A stretch of DNA of 64,000 nucleotides from Hygrocybe punicea (taxonomy: Eukaryota; Basidiomycota; Agaricomycetes; Agaricales; Hygrophoraceae), in NCBI GenBank assembly GCA_963556145.1, contig OY744470.1:2666001-2730000 (forward strand), given 5' to 3'. The notes beneath the pieces are model-generated. The model made no database searches. It saw only the letters and a list, made by a program, of their open reading frames with translations, and had not been told where the DNA came from. Shown piece by piece: positions 1 through 10,270 of the stretch. The translations under genes were made by a program, and so were the position numbers. Within the stretch, counting starts at the first letter, position 1. Every line of letters begins with the position of its first letter.

Positions 1-1102
1 CCAGATGAAAACTCATCTCTTTTAGGTCAGCTATTGTGATGAATGGCAGCATCCATGCATCCTTATATGCATTTTGTGAAACTTCTGCAAAACCAAATTG
101 CTCAGGTAATATAGTGCAGAATTCCACAAGTGGCATATCCTTCCCAGAAGATCATGCAGGAGGGAGGAGGGAGGAGGACATGAGATCAGATGCAGTGGTT
201 GCAATGCAGGGTGGGGGAGTTTTGATCTTGTTGGTGAAGATATTGGCTAGCTCATTGCCAATGGTCAAGTTGCAAGTAAGTGCACTAGATGCATTAGACT
301 TGTTCAGCTTGAGGTGTTGTTGTAGCATTGGAGTGAGTGGTTTTCCAGAATTGAATAGTTTGTGGTTCAGGGGCTTGTACAATGAGGCAACCACCTCTCC
401 CTTCATCATAGCAGATACACCCAACATTCCAAGTGCTAGTGGCTGAGGGGAAGGTTGTTCCCATCAGGATCAATGTAACAGTCATACAAAGACTGCATGT
501 ATTGATTGCAAAGGACATTTGCCATGAGTAACACTGGATCCTTGGCCTGTAAGTGCCATTAGCCATCATTCAACCAAGACAACAGCATACTGTTTTTTTT
601 TACAATTTTTCTCTGCATCACTGATCAGTTCATTTTCCTTGCTGCTGGTCTAATTGTTCTCTGTGATCATGACATTTCTGGTGAGGTTTTTGCCCGGGGC
701 ACAGTTTATACAATTGATGAGAAAGGAATAGTTGTCCTCATTGTGGAGTGAAGAACTAGGCTTGGATAGAATGTGTGCAATGTGCAACATGACCAGTATA
801 GTGAGCAAGGTCTAGTTTTTTTTGTGTTGAGTGCTTGGGAATCTTTGTGAGCAATTGTACTCCATGGTTTGTTAGAATTGAGAAGCATGATGGAGATCTT
901 TTGTCATGGCTGGTTTGTTGTTATGCTTGCATTGTGCTGCTGCTCCTCTCTTGGGTGAACCAGTAGATTGAGAGTTGGAGTGGAGAGATAGAGAAGTTGG
1001 CTCAGAGTCATCTCCATGAGTACATGATTCATGATAAGAAGGAGGTTCAGCATCTTGAATGATAGAGGGTGATGTGTGAGCTTTTTTCTTTTGAGGAGGC
1101 AT
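1..1102 (-). pseudogene. Decayed TE-associated ORF, runs off left edge
   Basis: Read on the minus strand, an ORF starts at the ATG at 1102 with a basic, Ser/Thr-rich N-terminus (MPPQKKKAHTSP...) and is then broken by several stops and frame changes. Downstream pieces at 152-427 and at 1-150 continue a plausible protein, including a stretch LYKPLNHKLFNSGKPLTPML and a C-terminal part ending in ITIADLKEMSFHL. That last part has the look of a small helical SAM-like domain seen in repeated Agaricomycete ORFs; this is recollection of a family pattern, not a search. No catalytic domain is visible. The gene is not intact and its end lies outside the window. It sits next to KDZ-terminus fragments, so it may be part of an old transposon. 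Confidence 0.4.
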
Positions 1103-1143
1103 GTTAGACTCCTCCTTGAAAGCAAAAGAATGCTCTCCAAACT

Positions 1144-1260
1144 AGCCAATGGCACAGGTAACCCGTGGGTATTGGTGCTGTACCTGTACCTGTACCCACA
1201 GCTACCCGTACCCGTGATCCGGTGGGTTTACCCATCATTTTGAGCCCCAGATCATCCCAC
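1144..1260 (-). repeat. Remnant terminus of a KDZ-type element (right end, reversed)
   Basis: The stretch AATGGCACAGGTAACCC at 1148 followed by runs of GTACCTGTACC and TACCCGTACCCG matches the reverse complement of the right end of the 12.2-kb transposon at 16100-16167. It is a second copy of that terminus in inverted orientation. No matching left end is found downstream in the expected orientation, so the copy is truncated. Confidence 0.6.
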
Positions 1261-1682
1261 ACTGCACAGAAGCAACATGTCCAACCATCAGCCTCAAACA
1301 TCAGAACCAGCAGCAGTGGACTAGGTGCACAGTGAAGAAGGTTATGAAGGAAACATGGAGGGTTGCCCACAGTAATGGCATCATCCATCATCAAGATATT
1401 ACAACACAACAAAGGAGGTGGTGGGATGGGAATTACCTCTTTTGCTTTGCCATGTAGTAACAATTGTGGGATCGAAAAAATTATTATGCCACTGGACAGC
1501 TGCTTCTTGATGTTGTCAAAGCATACAGGCCTCTCAGTGACCCTTTACATCCACATTAGGCTATATTTAAACCAAAGTATGACAAAAAATTAAGGCCACC
1601 AGCTGGACCCACCCCTGGTTCAGGATTCCTGTCCTACCATCCCCTTGAACATAACCACCTCTGCCACCATCCTCACACAACT

Positions 1683-1730
1683 AGTGTATTGCATGAGTAC
1701 AGGTAAACCTGTGGGTTTTGCTGTGAGTAT
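1683..1730 (+). repeat. Remnant left terminus of a KDZ-type element
   Basis: AGTGTATTGCATG followed by AGTACAGGTAAACCTGTGGG matches the left end of the 12.2-kb element at 3963 (AGTGTATTGCATGGGTA). The copy is cut after about 48 bp by the repeat that begins with TGTTACGG at 1731. Confidence 0.55.
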
Positions 1731-2060
1731 TGTTACGGATCACTTCTGCAGTGGGCTCCAGCAACAATCAACTTAACTAGGAGGGGGTTTCCAAAGAGAG
1801 AACAGCAGTTTCATTGTTGCTTACAACTAAGACAACACTGCTACAAGTGGGGGGTTCAGGGTCTAAAGTCATTGCGAGCCATGGGAGTTACCCAAGACAA
1901 GGGGGTCTGCTCCAAGAACCAGACTAAATGTAAAGAAGAGAAAAGAAGAAAAAGTCTGAACCAACTACATGAACAGTAGATATAGTGACTGTCTTGAGGG
2001 CAGTCAATGGAATTCCAACAATGAGGCTACAGCAAGTCCAACTACCATTACAGAAACACC
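1731..2060 (+). repeat. Solo-LTR-like repeat, copy 1 (TGTTACGG family)
   Basis: About 330 bp here are clearly similar to 57259-57585: both begin TGTTACGGATC and share AACAATCAACTTAACTAGG, CATTGTTGCTTACAACTAAG, GTTACCCAAGACAAG and GAACCAGACTAAATGTAAAG. The TG start fits a retrotransposon LTR, and TGTTACGG beginnings are common for Ty3-type LTRs, but the CA end is not identifiable in either copy because similarity fades after about CCAACTA. It may be a truncated LTR or another dispersed repeat. Confidence 0.6.
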
Positions 2061-2209
2061 AGTAGTATATCTTAAGACATACATAATGATCCTCAACCTT
2101 GAGTTCTCTATAACATTAACCTTTAGTGTACATATCTCAGCAGTTGCCACCACCATTCTAGAAGGAAATAAGCAATAAGATATACATTGATTAACTTAAA
2201 TACAAGGGA

Positions 2210-2474
2210 TCAGATAATAGAAAGACTGCAAATAACAGAAAACATACCTGTGAAACTCATTAACTCATCACAGGTGGTTGGATTCAGAGCAGTGAGGAGA
2301 GGTGCCCACTGCCCAGCTAGCAATAAGAATAGTAGGGTTATGCAGACCACCTTTGGGAGCTGCATTGGCATTGGCATTGGCAAGAATAATGGGGGCTTCA
2401 TCTTGATGGTGAATTAGTCTTGCAATGTTGAGATTGATATTGGCAATATCTTGAGTGATCTGAGCAAGCCACAC
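2210..2474 (-). pseudogene. Fragment of a repetitive fungal ORF
   Basis: On the minus strand from 2474 a peptide starting MWLAQITQDIANINLNIARL is readable for about 68 codons. It then continues plausibly in another frame (PLLTALNPTTCDELMS), which implies a frameshift near 2290. The beginning resembles the N-terminal helix of short repeated ORFs in Agaricomycete genomes. No domain is recognised, and no intact frame or start context supports an active gene. Confidence 0.3.
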
Positions 2475-3183
2475 TGGGGCTGTGGTTGGCCTGAGATCAT
2501 GGCTGAATATGATGGCAGATTCATATGATTTTGCCTCCCCTATGTCATTGTTGATGTTGGGTGCACTTGAGTTTGCTACTGCAGACTCAGAGATAACATT
2601 ATTGTGGAATGATGGAACTCACATTTCACAACTCTATGGAAATATTACTACATTTGTAAACTAGAGGAAGTGCCAACTTAGTTGGCAAAAACCTTGCTTA
2701 ATGTGGCTAGACAATTGTGTACATATATTTGACAGATAGTCTGGCATAAGCTCATGACACACCTACAGGTACTAGTGTTTGAGAAGTCAGTGCAATACAC
2801 AAAAAATCTTGCAATAAATTCTGATTTGGTCATACAATTCTTGTGTTTGTTAAAATCTAGTTTGTCACACAATCCCTGTGTATGTGTACAACAAGTAAAG
2901 CACCTGAGAGATAAACACCAAAAAGGGTTGGCCCATTGGGTGACCCAGTGAGGACAGACAAATTGGGCAAACCCAGGTTCACAAAATTCTGGCTTCAATT
3001 AAGACAACTCAGTAACCTTGCAAGCAAGGTAATCATGATGACAACTGTGCTGGCAATATGTCAGAGTACCAAAATTTCCCAACACGACAATGTTCCACAA
3101 ACACCAGAGTTGGTCCTGGCCATTTGTCAGTCTCAATGGATGCTATAGGATGGGGATGGTCAAGTTGTGGAGTTGCACCTATC
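2475..3183. other. Intergenic, no gene recognised
   Basis: Only short overlapping ORFs on both strands without domain signals. The stretch ends at the 5-bp target-site duplication (CCCAT, 3184-3188) of the copia element. Confidence 0.5.
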
Positions 3184-3188
3184 CCCAT

Positions 3189-3430
3189 TGTTGGGAATAG
3201 TGGCTGAATAGTTGCGGAAAGGATTAGTAATCTGTATCACGTGACCCTGGAACTCAAACCCACCTGTCTGATGAATAATGCTGAAGCGCAGCATGTATTC
3301 TACTCATCACAAGAAACTTCTAGTAGATTTAGCTAGTAGTATAAAAGCCCTCTCAGAGAGAGGCAAATATAATTCATTCCACATAAAATAACTTAGTGGT
3401 CAACAACCACTGCAACTATATATTCCAATA
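3189..3430 (+). repeat. 5' LTR of Copia-1
   Basis: 242 bp, near-identical to 19678-19919. A TATA-like segment (AGTATAAAAGCC, near 3340) lies upstream of the presumed transcription start. The terminal inverted bases are TGTTGGGAATA and TATTCCAATA. Confidence 0.92.
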
Positions 3431-3444
3431 GGTTATGAGCCCTG
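3431..3444 (+). other. Primer-binding site of Copia-1 (internal tRNA-iMet match)
   Basis: GGTTATGAGCCCTG begins directly after the LTR. It is complementary to the anticodon stem-loop of initiator tRNA-Met (GGGCTCATAACC), not to a tRNA 3' end. This is the half-tRNA priming arrangement known from Drosophila copia. Copia-2 has the same site with one change. Confidence 0.75.
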
Positions 3445-3513
3445 AATGGCTTTAACGGAAACACGATCACGCACCTCCAAACATCGCATTACCACCTCGT
3501 ATACTAGCCAACT

Positions 3514-3962
3514 ATGATGGACGAAGCCATGCACACATTGGGATCCTACCGGATCAAGTTATTGAAGGGAAACAATTGGATGCTGTGGAAGAGATGGATG
3601 TTAGCCGTGCTTTGGGATCTTGGGTTAGAGATGTACATTGATGTGGAATCAAAGGCCCCTGTCCTGGCGGACGCATCCTGTCCAACATCAGAGGAATCCG
3701 AGATGATGAAGAAATGGCGTGGCGGAGATGCCAAGATGAGGACGCAGATCAAGCTCACAATTGGCGACGTGGAAATGATACATATCATTGGCGCACACAT
3801 GGCAAGTGAGATGTGGAAGCAGCTAACCTTGGTAAAGGAATCCAGGGGGAAGCTCAGAATATTAGCAACACGATGCACATTGTACCAGTCAATTGCCGAA
3901 GAAGGATTCGACCTAATCGAGCACATATTGAAGCTCCGGAAACTGCAGGAGGAACTCCACTT
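3514..3962 (+). pseudogene. Copia-1 gag, 5' part
   Basis: The ATG at 3514 opens a 150-codon frame (MMDEAMHTLGSYRIKLLKGN...) with the layout of a copia gag N-terminus: a motif like LKGNNWMLWKRWM near residue 18, then helical segments of the UBN2/gag type. The frame runs uninterrupted to the left target-site copy (3953-3962) of the nested transposon. The next gag codons resume in frame after the right copy, at 16178 (...SLVSDEDFAMILVSSLPESW). The nested insertion therefore split a gag that was open here. Codons after 3962 in this frame belong to the transposon end and are not gag. Confidence 0.85.
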
Positions 3963-4085
3963 AGTGTATTGCATGGGTATTGAAACCTGTGCGGGTAAAA
4001 TGTACGGGTATGGGCAGGTGCAGGTACGGGTACGGATTCCCGTACCCGTCAGCTTCAATCTGAGCCAAAGATCACCTAAAACGGT

Positions 4086-4154
4086 CAAGTATTGACTGAG
4101 ATATGATTAAAACACTGAAATAGAGTGTTTTAATCATATCTCCCTCAATACTTA
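4086..4154. repeat. Near-perfect hairpin inside the left end of the KDZ element
   Basis: A perfect 19-bp inverted repeat (GAGATATGATTAAAACACT and its complement, 4098-4142, 7-nt loop) extends outward with two mismatches to AAGTATTGA/TCAATACTT. It could be a tiny foldback insertion or a structural part of the transposon end. Confidence 0.7.
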
Positions 4155-5387
4155 ACCATTGATATGCAGCGCACGTCCCTAAGCATGGAAACGTTCTATT
4201 GGACCTATTCTAGCCTCGACATGCTGTGATTCATTGCGAAACATCCCGATTTATATGTATCTCCATTGCGATGCGACTGCGATATGCACGTGATATGGGC
4301 GATAATTTGACATTACGGCGATTTTCTTCGGAGTGCTTCGGCCCCCTTCGGAAACATATTTCGAGCCTCTCCGACATCATCCACACTTATACCATTCACC
4401 CTATTCCATTCCGATTCCGTTCCAGTTCCAGGGAAGTCTTTATGCAACATGTTTCACTTATTTCAAACATTATAGCTCCTATCCTCTAGATATTTTGGAA
4501 ATTGCTTCGCATGGTGCTATACCCTTCATTTCAGTTCCATTTCATCCCTATTGCACCATAGTTCCATCGCACACCGTCTATTTGTCTTGCCTTCTTCACC
4601 CTTTATTGTCCTCACAACCAACTTCGCATAAATACCCCCTATAGTTTACATACTAGAGAGACATCTTGTATACCCCCGATTCCAGTCTATCATATCACCT
4701 CTTTACTGCGCCATCCATGCGATAGCTCCGCTGTACTCTATTAAACTTTGCGTTCCTTCTATAAAGTGCTACATATATGCCGAAAACATCGCCAACTGTT
4801 TCGCACACGCCGCGCACATCATGCACATCATGCACATCAGAAACATCATCGCCACTATCCAGAGCACCTCTGAGTATTTTTACTAACCTTTTGGATTGAG
4901 ATTGAACCCCTCAGAATTCGTACAGCACTGTGGTAGAGTTGGTATTTGATTCCATTCACATTACCGCAGTGCACCCTTTCACCGTTTTGGATGATCTTTG
5001 GCTCAAAATGATGGGTAAAATCGGCAGCCTCCCTAGGAGTCTTGCTTAAGCAATGTACTTTATAATGCAAATCAAGTTTAAACAGAACTTTGTTTAAACA
5101 GACAGCTAATTTTACGTGTTTAAACAGGAGTAATTTAAGTAGTGGGTAATGAAACTTGGATTTAATGGAATCCGAAATTCAGAGCTCAGTGGATTAAACA
5201 CACATGGTTGAAGTGATTTAAATTAAATACATTGAGCAGATTAAACATTGTTGAATCGGATGAAACACAATCCTAGCCACCTGCACAATTGGAAAGTTAG
5301 CAGGTTAATGCCACACAGGATTAAAGCATACAGTGTCTCGTCTTGCGTTTATTTTGTGTATTCGCACGTTTGCTGCTTGGCCTACCC
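4155..5387. other. Left non-coding arm of the KDZ element, with GTTTAAAC sites
   Basis: No coding sequence is supported. Exact palindromes GTTTAAAC occur at 5076-5083, 5092-5099 and 5118-5125, followed to about 5260 by many TTTAA/TTAAAC variants. The matching cluster lies at 15796-16030 in the other arm. Such paired subterminal palindromes are typical of transposase binding arrays; binding here is inferred. Confidence 0.55.
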
Positions 5388-7563
5388 CTAAACAACCCGT
5401 AGTTCAGTTTTTCTGCTGCTGCTGCAGGAAAAGGAGGAGATAGCGTACTCTAGATTTTCCTGAATCCCTGCCGCTTTGCGCTTTGTCCCACGAGTCACAG
5501 TCCCATCACTCGTACCATGAGCGCTCCGTGTCTTCTGTGAGTTCTCGGCGACAGAAGACCGTGTTTTCTGTGAGTTCTCGGCAACAGAAGATCGTGTCTT
5601 TCGTGAGTTCTCGGCAACAGAAGATCGTGTCTTTCGTGAGTTCTCAGCAACGCAAGACCGTGTCCTTCGTGTACTGAAAAGAATGCCACCAGTTGTCCTG
5701 CCTCTCTGTGTCTTCGACTTCTTGCTTTCGCATTCAATCTCCTCCGAATTATGTCCTACCTGTCCACCCTTGCCGTTGCTCAGTGTCTCCTTGGCAGTAG
5801 GGCTCTCACTTATTGCCACTTTCTCCCCTGCGTTTTTGCTGTTCCCTGCCTCACCAACACTTGTCCCCGCAGCCTCACTTGTGGCATTCTCATGCTGCAA
5901 TTCTGCATCAGCACCCTCTCTGTAGTATTGTTCTCACTTACCACTTTCTCCTCTGCATTTTCACCATCCTCTGCCTCACTGACACTTGTCACCGGTGCCT
6001 CACTTGTCGTGTCCTTGCACTGCAACTCATGCACAAGTGGGACGTGCACTCCAGCAGCAATGGCCCCAAGTTCTGTGTCATCATCGTCGCTGTCTTCTTC
6101 ATCACCAGCTGTGTGCTGCGCTTCAATGTCAGCCTGACGGTCACCAATGCATCTAAGAATCTCAGCCTTCTGCAGGAACATAAATGGTTGTTCATCAGTG
6201 TCTCTGGAAGCTGTCGAAGCAAGATACTCCGAGAGAATGATAATGTGGGCAAGTGACATAAGCTCTGGCGCTTGCAGTTTGACTGGGACGATGAAACTTT
6301 GCACATCATAATAGTCGGAAGGGTTAACGGAAATATCAGCCCAAGGTATTGCAGCAAAATGCTGATCGGCTGGCCAGGTATGACCTAGGTGTAATCACTC
6401 GAAATAATCCAGCAGAAGGCTGTACTGGACTGACTTACACCACAATGTGCTGAAGTATTTTTCCAGAATGGCACGAATATCGCCCAAAATCATCTTGTTG
6501 AACTCGACAGCAGGGAACAAAGGTATTCCTGCAGAGTTACGAGGAATTTGAAGGTCTGTGGAGTCATCACTCTTGATGCTGGGTCCTGGTGAATTGATTA
6601 AGGCAACATAGCGTGTCCAAGTTCATGCAGCAACTCACGAGGGAGGACCCTTTCGGCATACTGAAACCATGGTGTTTCGAAATGCTCTGTGAAGTCTTTG
6701 AGCTGGGATCTCATATCAAGCTTGTTATGGACTGAATGGGCATTGACTCTGTCATTTTATTAGGTGTGGCACTACAGAGGGCCGGTTGGTGCACTTACAC
6801 GCCACTATCGAGATCGCCATGTTCATCACGGAATGCGAAGAACAGCATCATCTCGGCAGGGCCAAGCTTACCATTCTGGCAGAGCGTCTTGAGGGCAAAC
6901 CATGCTGCTTTCATAAACTCTTTCTGATTTCTAAGGTGACCCGGTCGTGTTAAATCATAGCCATAGGAAAGATCAAGAAATGCACACCGAGGAATATCAC
7001 TTTCAACTTCCTCAGCCCTTTTCTCATATGCCTGCTGATCCTCCTCGTCCTCCCACATCTCCTTCAAAACGACTTGGTAAAACCCTGCATGCCCCCCATC
7101 AGTATCAGCATCCTTTCGACGTTTCGCAGCCTCAGTATTGATCTCGTTCTTTCGTTCTTGTTCATAGAGCTGGCGCCCAGTAACACTTGAGGAGAGATTG
7201 ATAAAAAATTGATCTCCATGAGTGTTTGACGTGGACTGGCTTTTTCGTTTCATAGTGCTGAAGCGGTTTGTGAACTTGCGGATGATTCGCTGAAGAACCA
7301 ATCAATCCCCTGAATCATGACGTGAATTGACATACCATGGTCCAGGTCGTCAGAGTCACATCCCCTTCGCAAAGCAGTTGGTCTTGAAACAGAGATGACG
7401 ACTTGATAGTTTCCGCAGTGTCCTGCTTCCACCTTGTTAAGGAAGCACCCTTCATTCCTTTCAAGTCAGGATCAAGCTCGTACACCTTGGCCTCGAATGC
7501 TTGCATGTAGCTGTTAATATATGCGTCCTGAGCAGGAGTAAACTGTGATCTGCGTCCGACCAT
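5388..7563 (-). pseudogene. KDZ-element cargo gene A, unknown function, frameshifted
   Basis: The start at 7563 (MVGRRSQFTPAQDAYINSYM) gives a basic helical N-terminus. A 46-nt intron (7290-7335) joins it to RIIRKFTNRF and a block with GRQLYEQERKNEIN and FYQVVLKEMWEDEEDQQAYE, which has a vaguely HMG/transposon-associated look. A second intron lies near 6750-6795. The exon after it (HNKLDMRSQLKDFTEHF...) hits a stop at about 6633, while a coherent continuation (ALINSPGPSIKSDDS) lies one base out of frame. Further on come an Asp-rich tract, two diverged copies of a ~40-residue block beginning LQCKDTTSEAP / LQHENATSEAA, and four 11-residue repeats (SVAENSxKTRS) before the stop at 5388. No catalytic domain is recognised. 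Two frame breaks suggest a pseudogene, although unrecognised introns are possible. Confidence 0.55.
5537..5668. repeat. 33-bp tandem repeat, four units
   Basis: Units start at 5537, 5570, 5603 and 5636, each beginning GTGAGTTCTC. On the minus strand they encode an 11-residue repeat of the form SVAENSxKTRS. The 33-bp period preserves the frame, so the repeat evolved within coding sequence. Confidence 0.9.
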
Positions 7564-7978
7564 AGTAACGAAAGGATGGTGTGGATTTGATGAAACAGGA
7601 ACGATTCAGAACCTTTATATGAACTGACCTTGAAGTCAATGTGAAGGCCACTCATCGAAGAAAGCCACACCGCTTGTTTAAACCTCCTTCAGACATTGCA
7701 TGCACTGTTGTAACTGTTATTGTTCCCTCTGTAATGTGACAGCAAATGTACCTTGAATCAGTAGATGATGTCACGAAGCAAATAATATTACTTACAGGCA
7801 GTTCTGCAGACGAAGATAGACATCAGTTCATTTCATCTTCGTTAGTTGCAAACCATTGTGGTGAAAGATGACCATGAGCAGACAATTCACATGCCACACA
7901 TGAGAAGTCATGAATAGTCACATTACGAGACGAGAACATTACACGAAGATGGGGAGAAACAATGGCATCAGCTAAAAG

Positions 7979-10258
7979 TTAAAACGGGAGTTTGTGAGGA
8001 ATAGTGGCCGCACGTCCAAAGTAATCAAAAAAAGTCTGTGTGTAGAAAGTGGCAATCGCTTCTTCAAGCAATGAGACGCTTGGCTCTGTGAAAGTATCAA
8101 CGGCTCCAAACCCAAGCTCAAACCCATCTGGTGGTTGGCAATCCCAAGTTCTCATTACCTTGTGCATCGCCAAAAGATATTGGAGACGCTCACGCCAGTC
8201 GTCCGCAGCGAGACCACCGTTCTTCGAAGGGATCTGAGTTACGAGGAAACTGGGGTCACCAGAGTTGGATGCCATGAAGCATGCCATAAGTTCGTATTGG
8301 CGGGTGCTAAACTCTGGTTCTTGTTCGATCCCTGAGGGCATTCTGGGTTTATGGGCTTGGCCATCCAGGGCCAGGAATTCGAAACGAAAGTTAAGCTCAT
8401 ACAGCTCCCACAGCACCTCTTGGACAATCCTGCGATCAGGCAACATCCCGTCAGGCGCCATCAGTTGTTGCTCTTTCCAAAAGATTTGGGTACGGGGCAT
8501 GTCTGCAACCAAACCGGACCCCTTGTACAAATGGCCGATCAGTGTGATGATGTCGGCACGGCGTTGGCTAGCCCGAGTCGAGGTCATTTGTTTGTTACGC
8601 TCTGAACATAGACCTGATAGACAGTCGCGCCACTCTTGATTTGACAAAGCTCGAGCAGCAGAGTCTGCACGAGATACGCGAGATATCCATAGTTGGCGCT
8701 GGCCCAACCAATTGACGAGGTACAAGGCTTGCCTTGCCTCGGTGTTCGGGCCCACCAAGAGCCTGGGATCAGGGAAAACAAAGTGTCCATCGTGTGGATT
8801 ACTCTTACACAGAGCCTTCAGTCGAGAAGGTTCGGTATTAACGTGGAGAAGGGCATTGGCCCATGTGAAGATTGACGGAGGGATGAGGTCACTGTCAGGG
8901 TCTCGAAACTTGGCTTGAACGGGCTTCCAGCTAGAATTAGATTTCTTGGTTCCCACTGCAGGAAGCGATAAGCATTGATACATGAAGAGACTTGATAATA
9001 TACCTGAACTAATGGCACTGCACTGTTTCCGAGCTTTCTTGGTGACCTTAACGGTGCGAGGGTGTTCGGGCTCGGCCACTGATACTCTCTCAGTAACCAT
9101 CGGTACACTCTCTCCATTAACCGTGCGAGGGCGTTCGAGCTCAGCCATTGGTACCGTCGCTGTAACTGTTGGTACACTCCCTCCTACAAGAAATGGATCG
9201 TCGATGACAGCGAAAGGGTCTGGGTACTGGAAGCGTGTGCGGGCGTAATTGTGGATTTGCCTGACCTTTTCAACGTTGTTTGACCCATTGTGAATGACAG
9301 GGAATGATGGGCTCTCGGTCCAATCGGTCATTGTGAGAAAATCTTCGGGAGATCGAAGGGTAGTAACAGACATAATGTTCACGCTCAAAGATAAAGTTTG
9401 AAGAGGTCGCATGAACCACACAGGAATACCAGCATCGAAGGCGGCCTGAACATATTGCGGGTTCTCGGTGAATGCGCCAACCACAAAAGCCACACGCTCG
9501 GCTTTCGGGAGACTGCCTTCCATTCGTGGCTTGAAAATTGTGATATAGTCCACGACAGCGACTAGTTCCAGGTACCAACGTTGAGTTTCAGTGACACCAA
9601 ACACCATCTCCTTGTAAAACGTCGTGAGAGATTCCAAACGACATATTGAGTGGCGCAAAGCAACTTGGAGATTCAGCACAACGGGATTATTTCCGCCTGA
9701 TTTTTGGTAATCCATAATCCTTGCAAAAAGAGCCTCACACACAACCCGCAACTTCACCGCCTTTGAGATTTCAAGCTTACCAAGACCCTCTACAAATTGC
9801 CGACTTGTCGGGATAAAGTCAGCAGCAGTGGGATTCCACCACATGATCGAAAGTGGATCAGCAGGATCCTCGGGACAGCGAGGAATAACGGGCAACCAGC
9901 AATATTCCTCCATAAAAGGTTGCGGCCATAACATGTAATCGTCGTCTGCGTAGCGGCAATCATTTCTTAAATGAACCAGGCGTCTACCTAACGGAGGCTT
10001 ATAGATGATGTCCATGTTGGGTGATGTGATTATCGTGTCATTTACTCCGGGCTGGAAACCATCTATGATTGCAGCAACACGAGCATCAAATGGGCCTATA
10101 GGTTCTGTAGGATGATATGAATAAGTATAAGCTCTTGTCATAGACACAACCTGTACCATTAGGTTGGCGTTGTTGAAGGAGTTCCAGCGGATCGATGGAC
10201 ATTGAGGACCAATGAACTTAACGGCAGAATCTGAGACAGCAGTCACTCTAATATTCAA
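7979..10258 (-). CDS. KDZ-element cargo gene B, unknown function (~740 aa)
   Basis: One long frame covers 10258-7979 on the minus strand. It probably contains a 48-nt in-frame intron (8956-9003; GTATAT...TGCAG), whose removal joins CSAISS to VGTKKSNSSW and leaves about 744 codons. The first codons of the open frame lack an ATG, so the true start may be the Met near residue 34 (NLMVQVV) or an upstream exon. Visible blocks are TYSYHPTEPIGPFDARVAAI (about residue 44), SIMWWNPTAADFIPTSRQFV (about 138), AERVAFVVGAFTENPQYVQA (about 268) and a C-terminal half rich in Trp/Arg. There is no recognisable catalytic motif, signal peptide or membrane segment. The blocks resemble hypothetical proteins common in Agaricomycetes, known to me only as unannotated ORFs. 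The frame is intact, unlike its neighbours, and the gene is divergent from the KDZ transposase across the motif array at 10271-11620. Confidence 0.75.
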   Translation of the reverse strand: MNIRVTAVSDSAVKFIGPQCPSIRWNSFNNANLMVQVVSMTRAYTYSYHPTEPIGPFDARVAAIIDGFQPGVNDTIITSPNMDIIYKPPLGRRLVHLRNDCRYADDDYMLWPQPFMEEYCWLPVIPRCPEDPADPLSIMWWNPTAADFIPTSRQFVEGLGKLEISKAVKLRVVCEALFARIMDYQKSGGNNPVVLNLQVALRHSICRLESLTTFYKEMVFGVTETQRWYLELVAVVDYITIFKPRMEGSLPKAERVAFVVGAFTENPQYVQAAFDAGIPVWFMRPLQTLSLSVNIMSVTTLRSPEDFLTMTDWTESPSFPVIHNGSNNVEKVRQIHNYARTRFQYPDPFAVIDDPFLVGGSVPTVTATVPMAELERPRTVNGESVPMVTERVSVAEPEHPRTVKVTKKARKQCSAISSGILSSLFMYQCLSLPAVGTKKSNSSWKPVQAKFRDPDSDLIPPSIFTWANALLHVNTEPSRLKALCKSNPHDGHFVFPDPRLLVGPNTEARQALYLVNWLGQRQLWISRVSRADSAARALSNQEWRDCLSGLCSERNKQMTSTRASQRRADIITLIGHLYKGSGLVADMPRTQIFWKEQQLMAPDGMLPDRRIVQEVLWELYELNFRFEFLALDGQAHKPRMPSGIEQEPEFSTRQYELMACFMASNSGDPSFLVTQIPSKNGGLAADDWRERLQYLLAMHKVMRTWDCQPPDGFELGFGAVDTFTEPSVSLLEEAIATFYTQTFFDYFGRAATIPHKLPF

Positions 10259-10270
10259 GGAAGAGGGTTA

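Noticed and set aside
1144..1690. A short non-autonomous KDZ element between the two terminus fragments
   Set aside because: Both fragments face the same way relative to the interior, so they cannot be the two ends of one element.
5537..5668. CRISPR-like 33-bp repeats
   Set aside because: Units are contiguous without spacers, in frame with a coding sequence, and the genome is eukaryotic.
5388..10258. Cargo genes A and B as TET/JBP dioxygenases, which are known partners of KDZ elements in mushrooms
   Set aside because: No HxD...H iron-binding signature or double-stranded beta-helix pattern is visible in either product.
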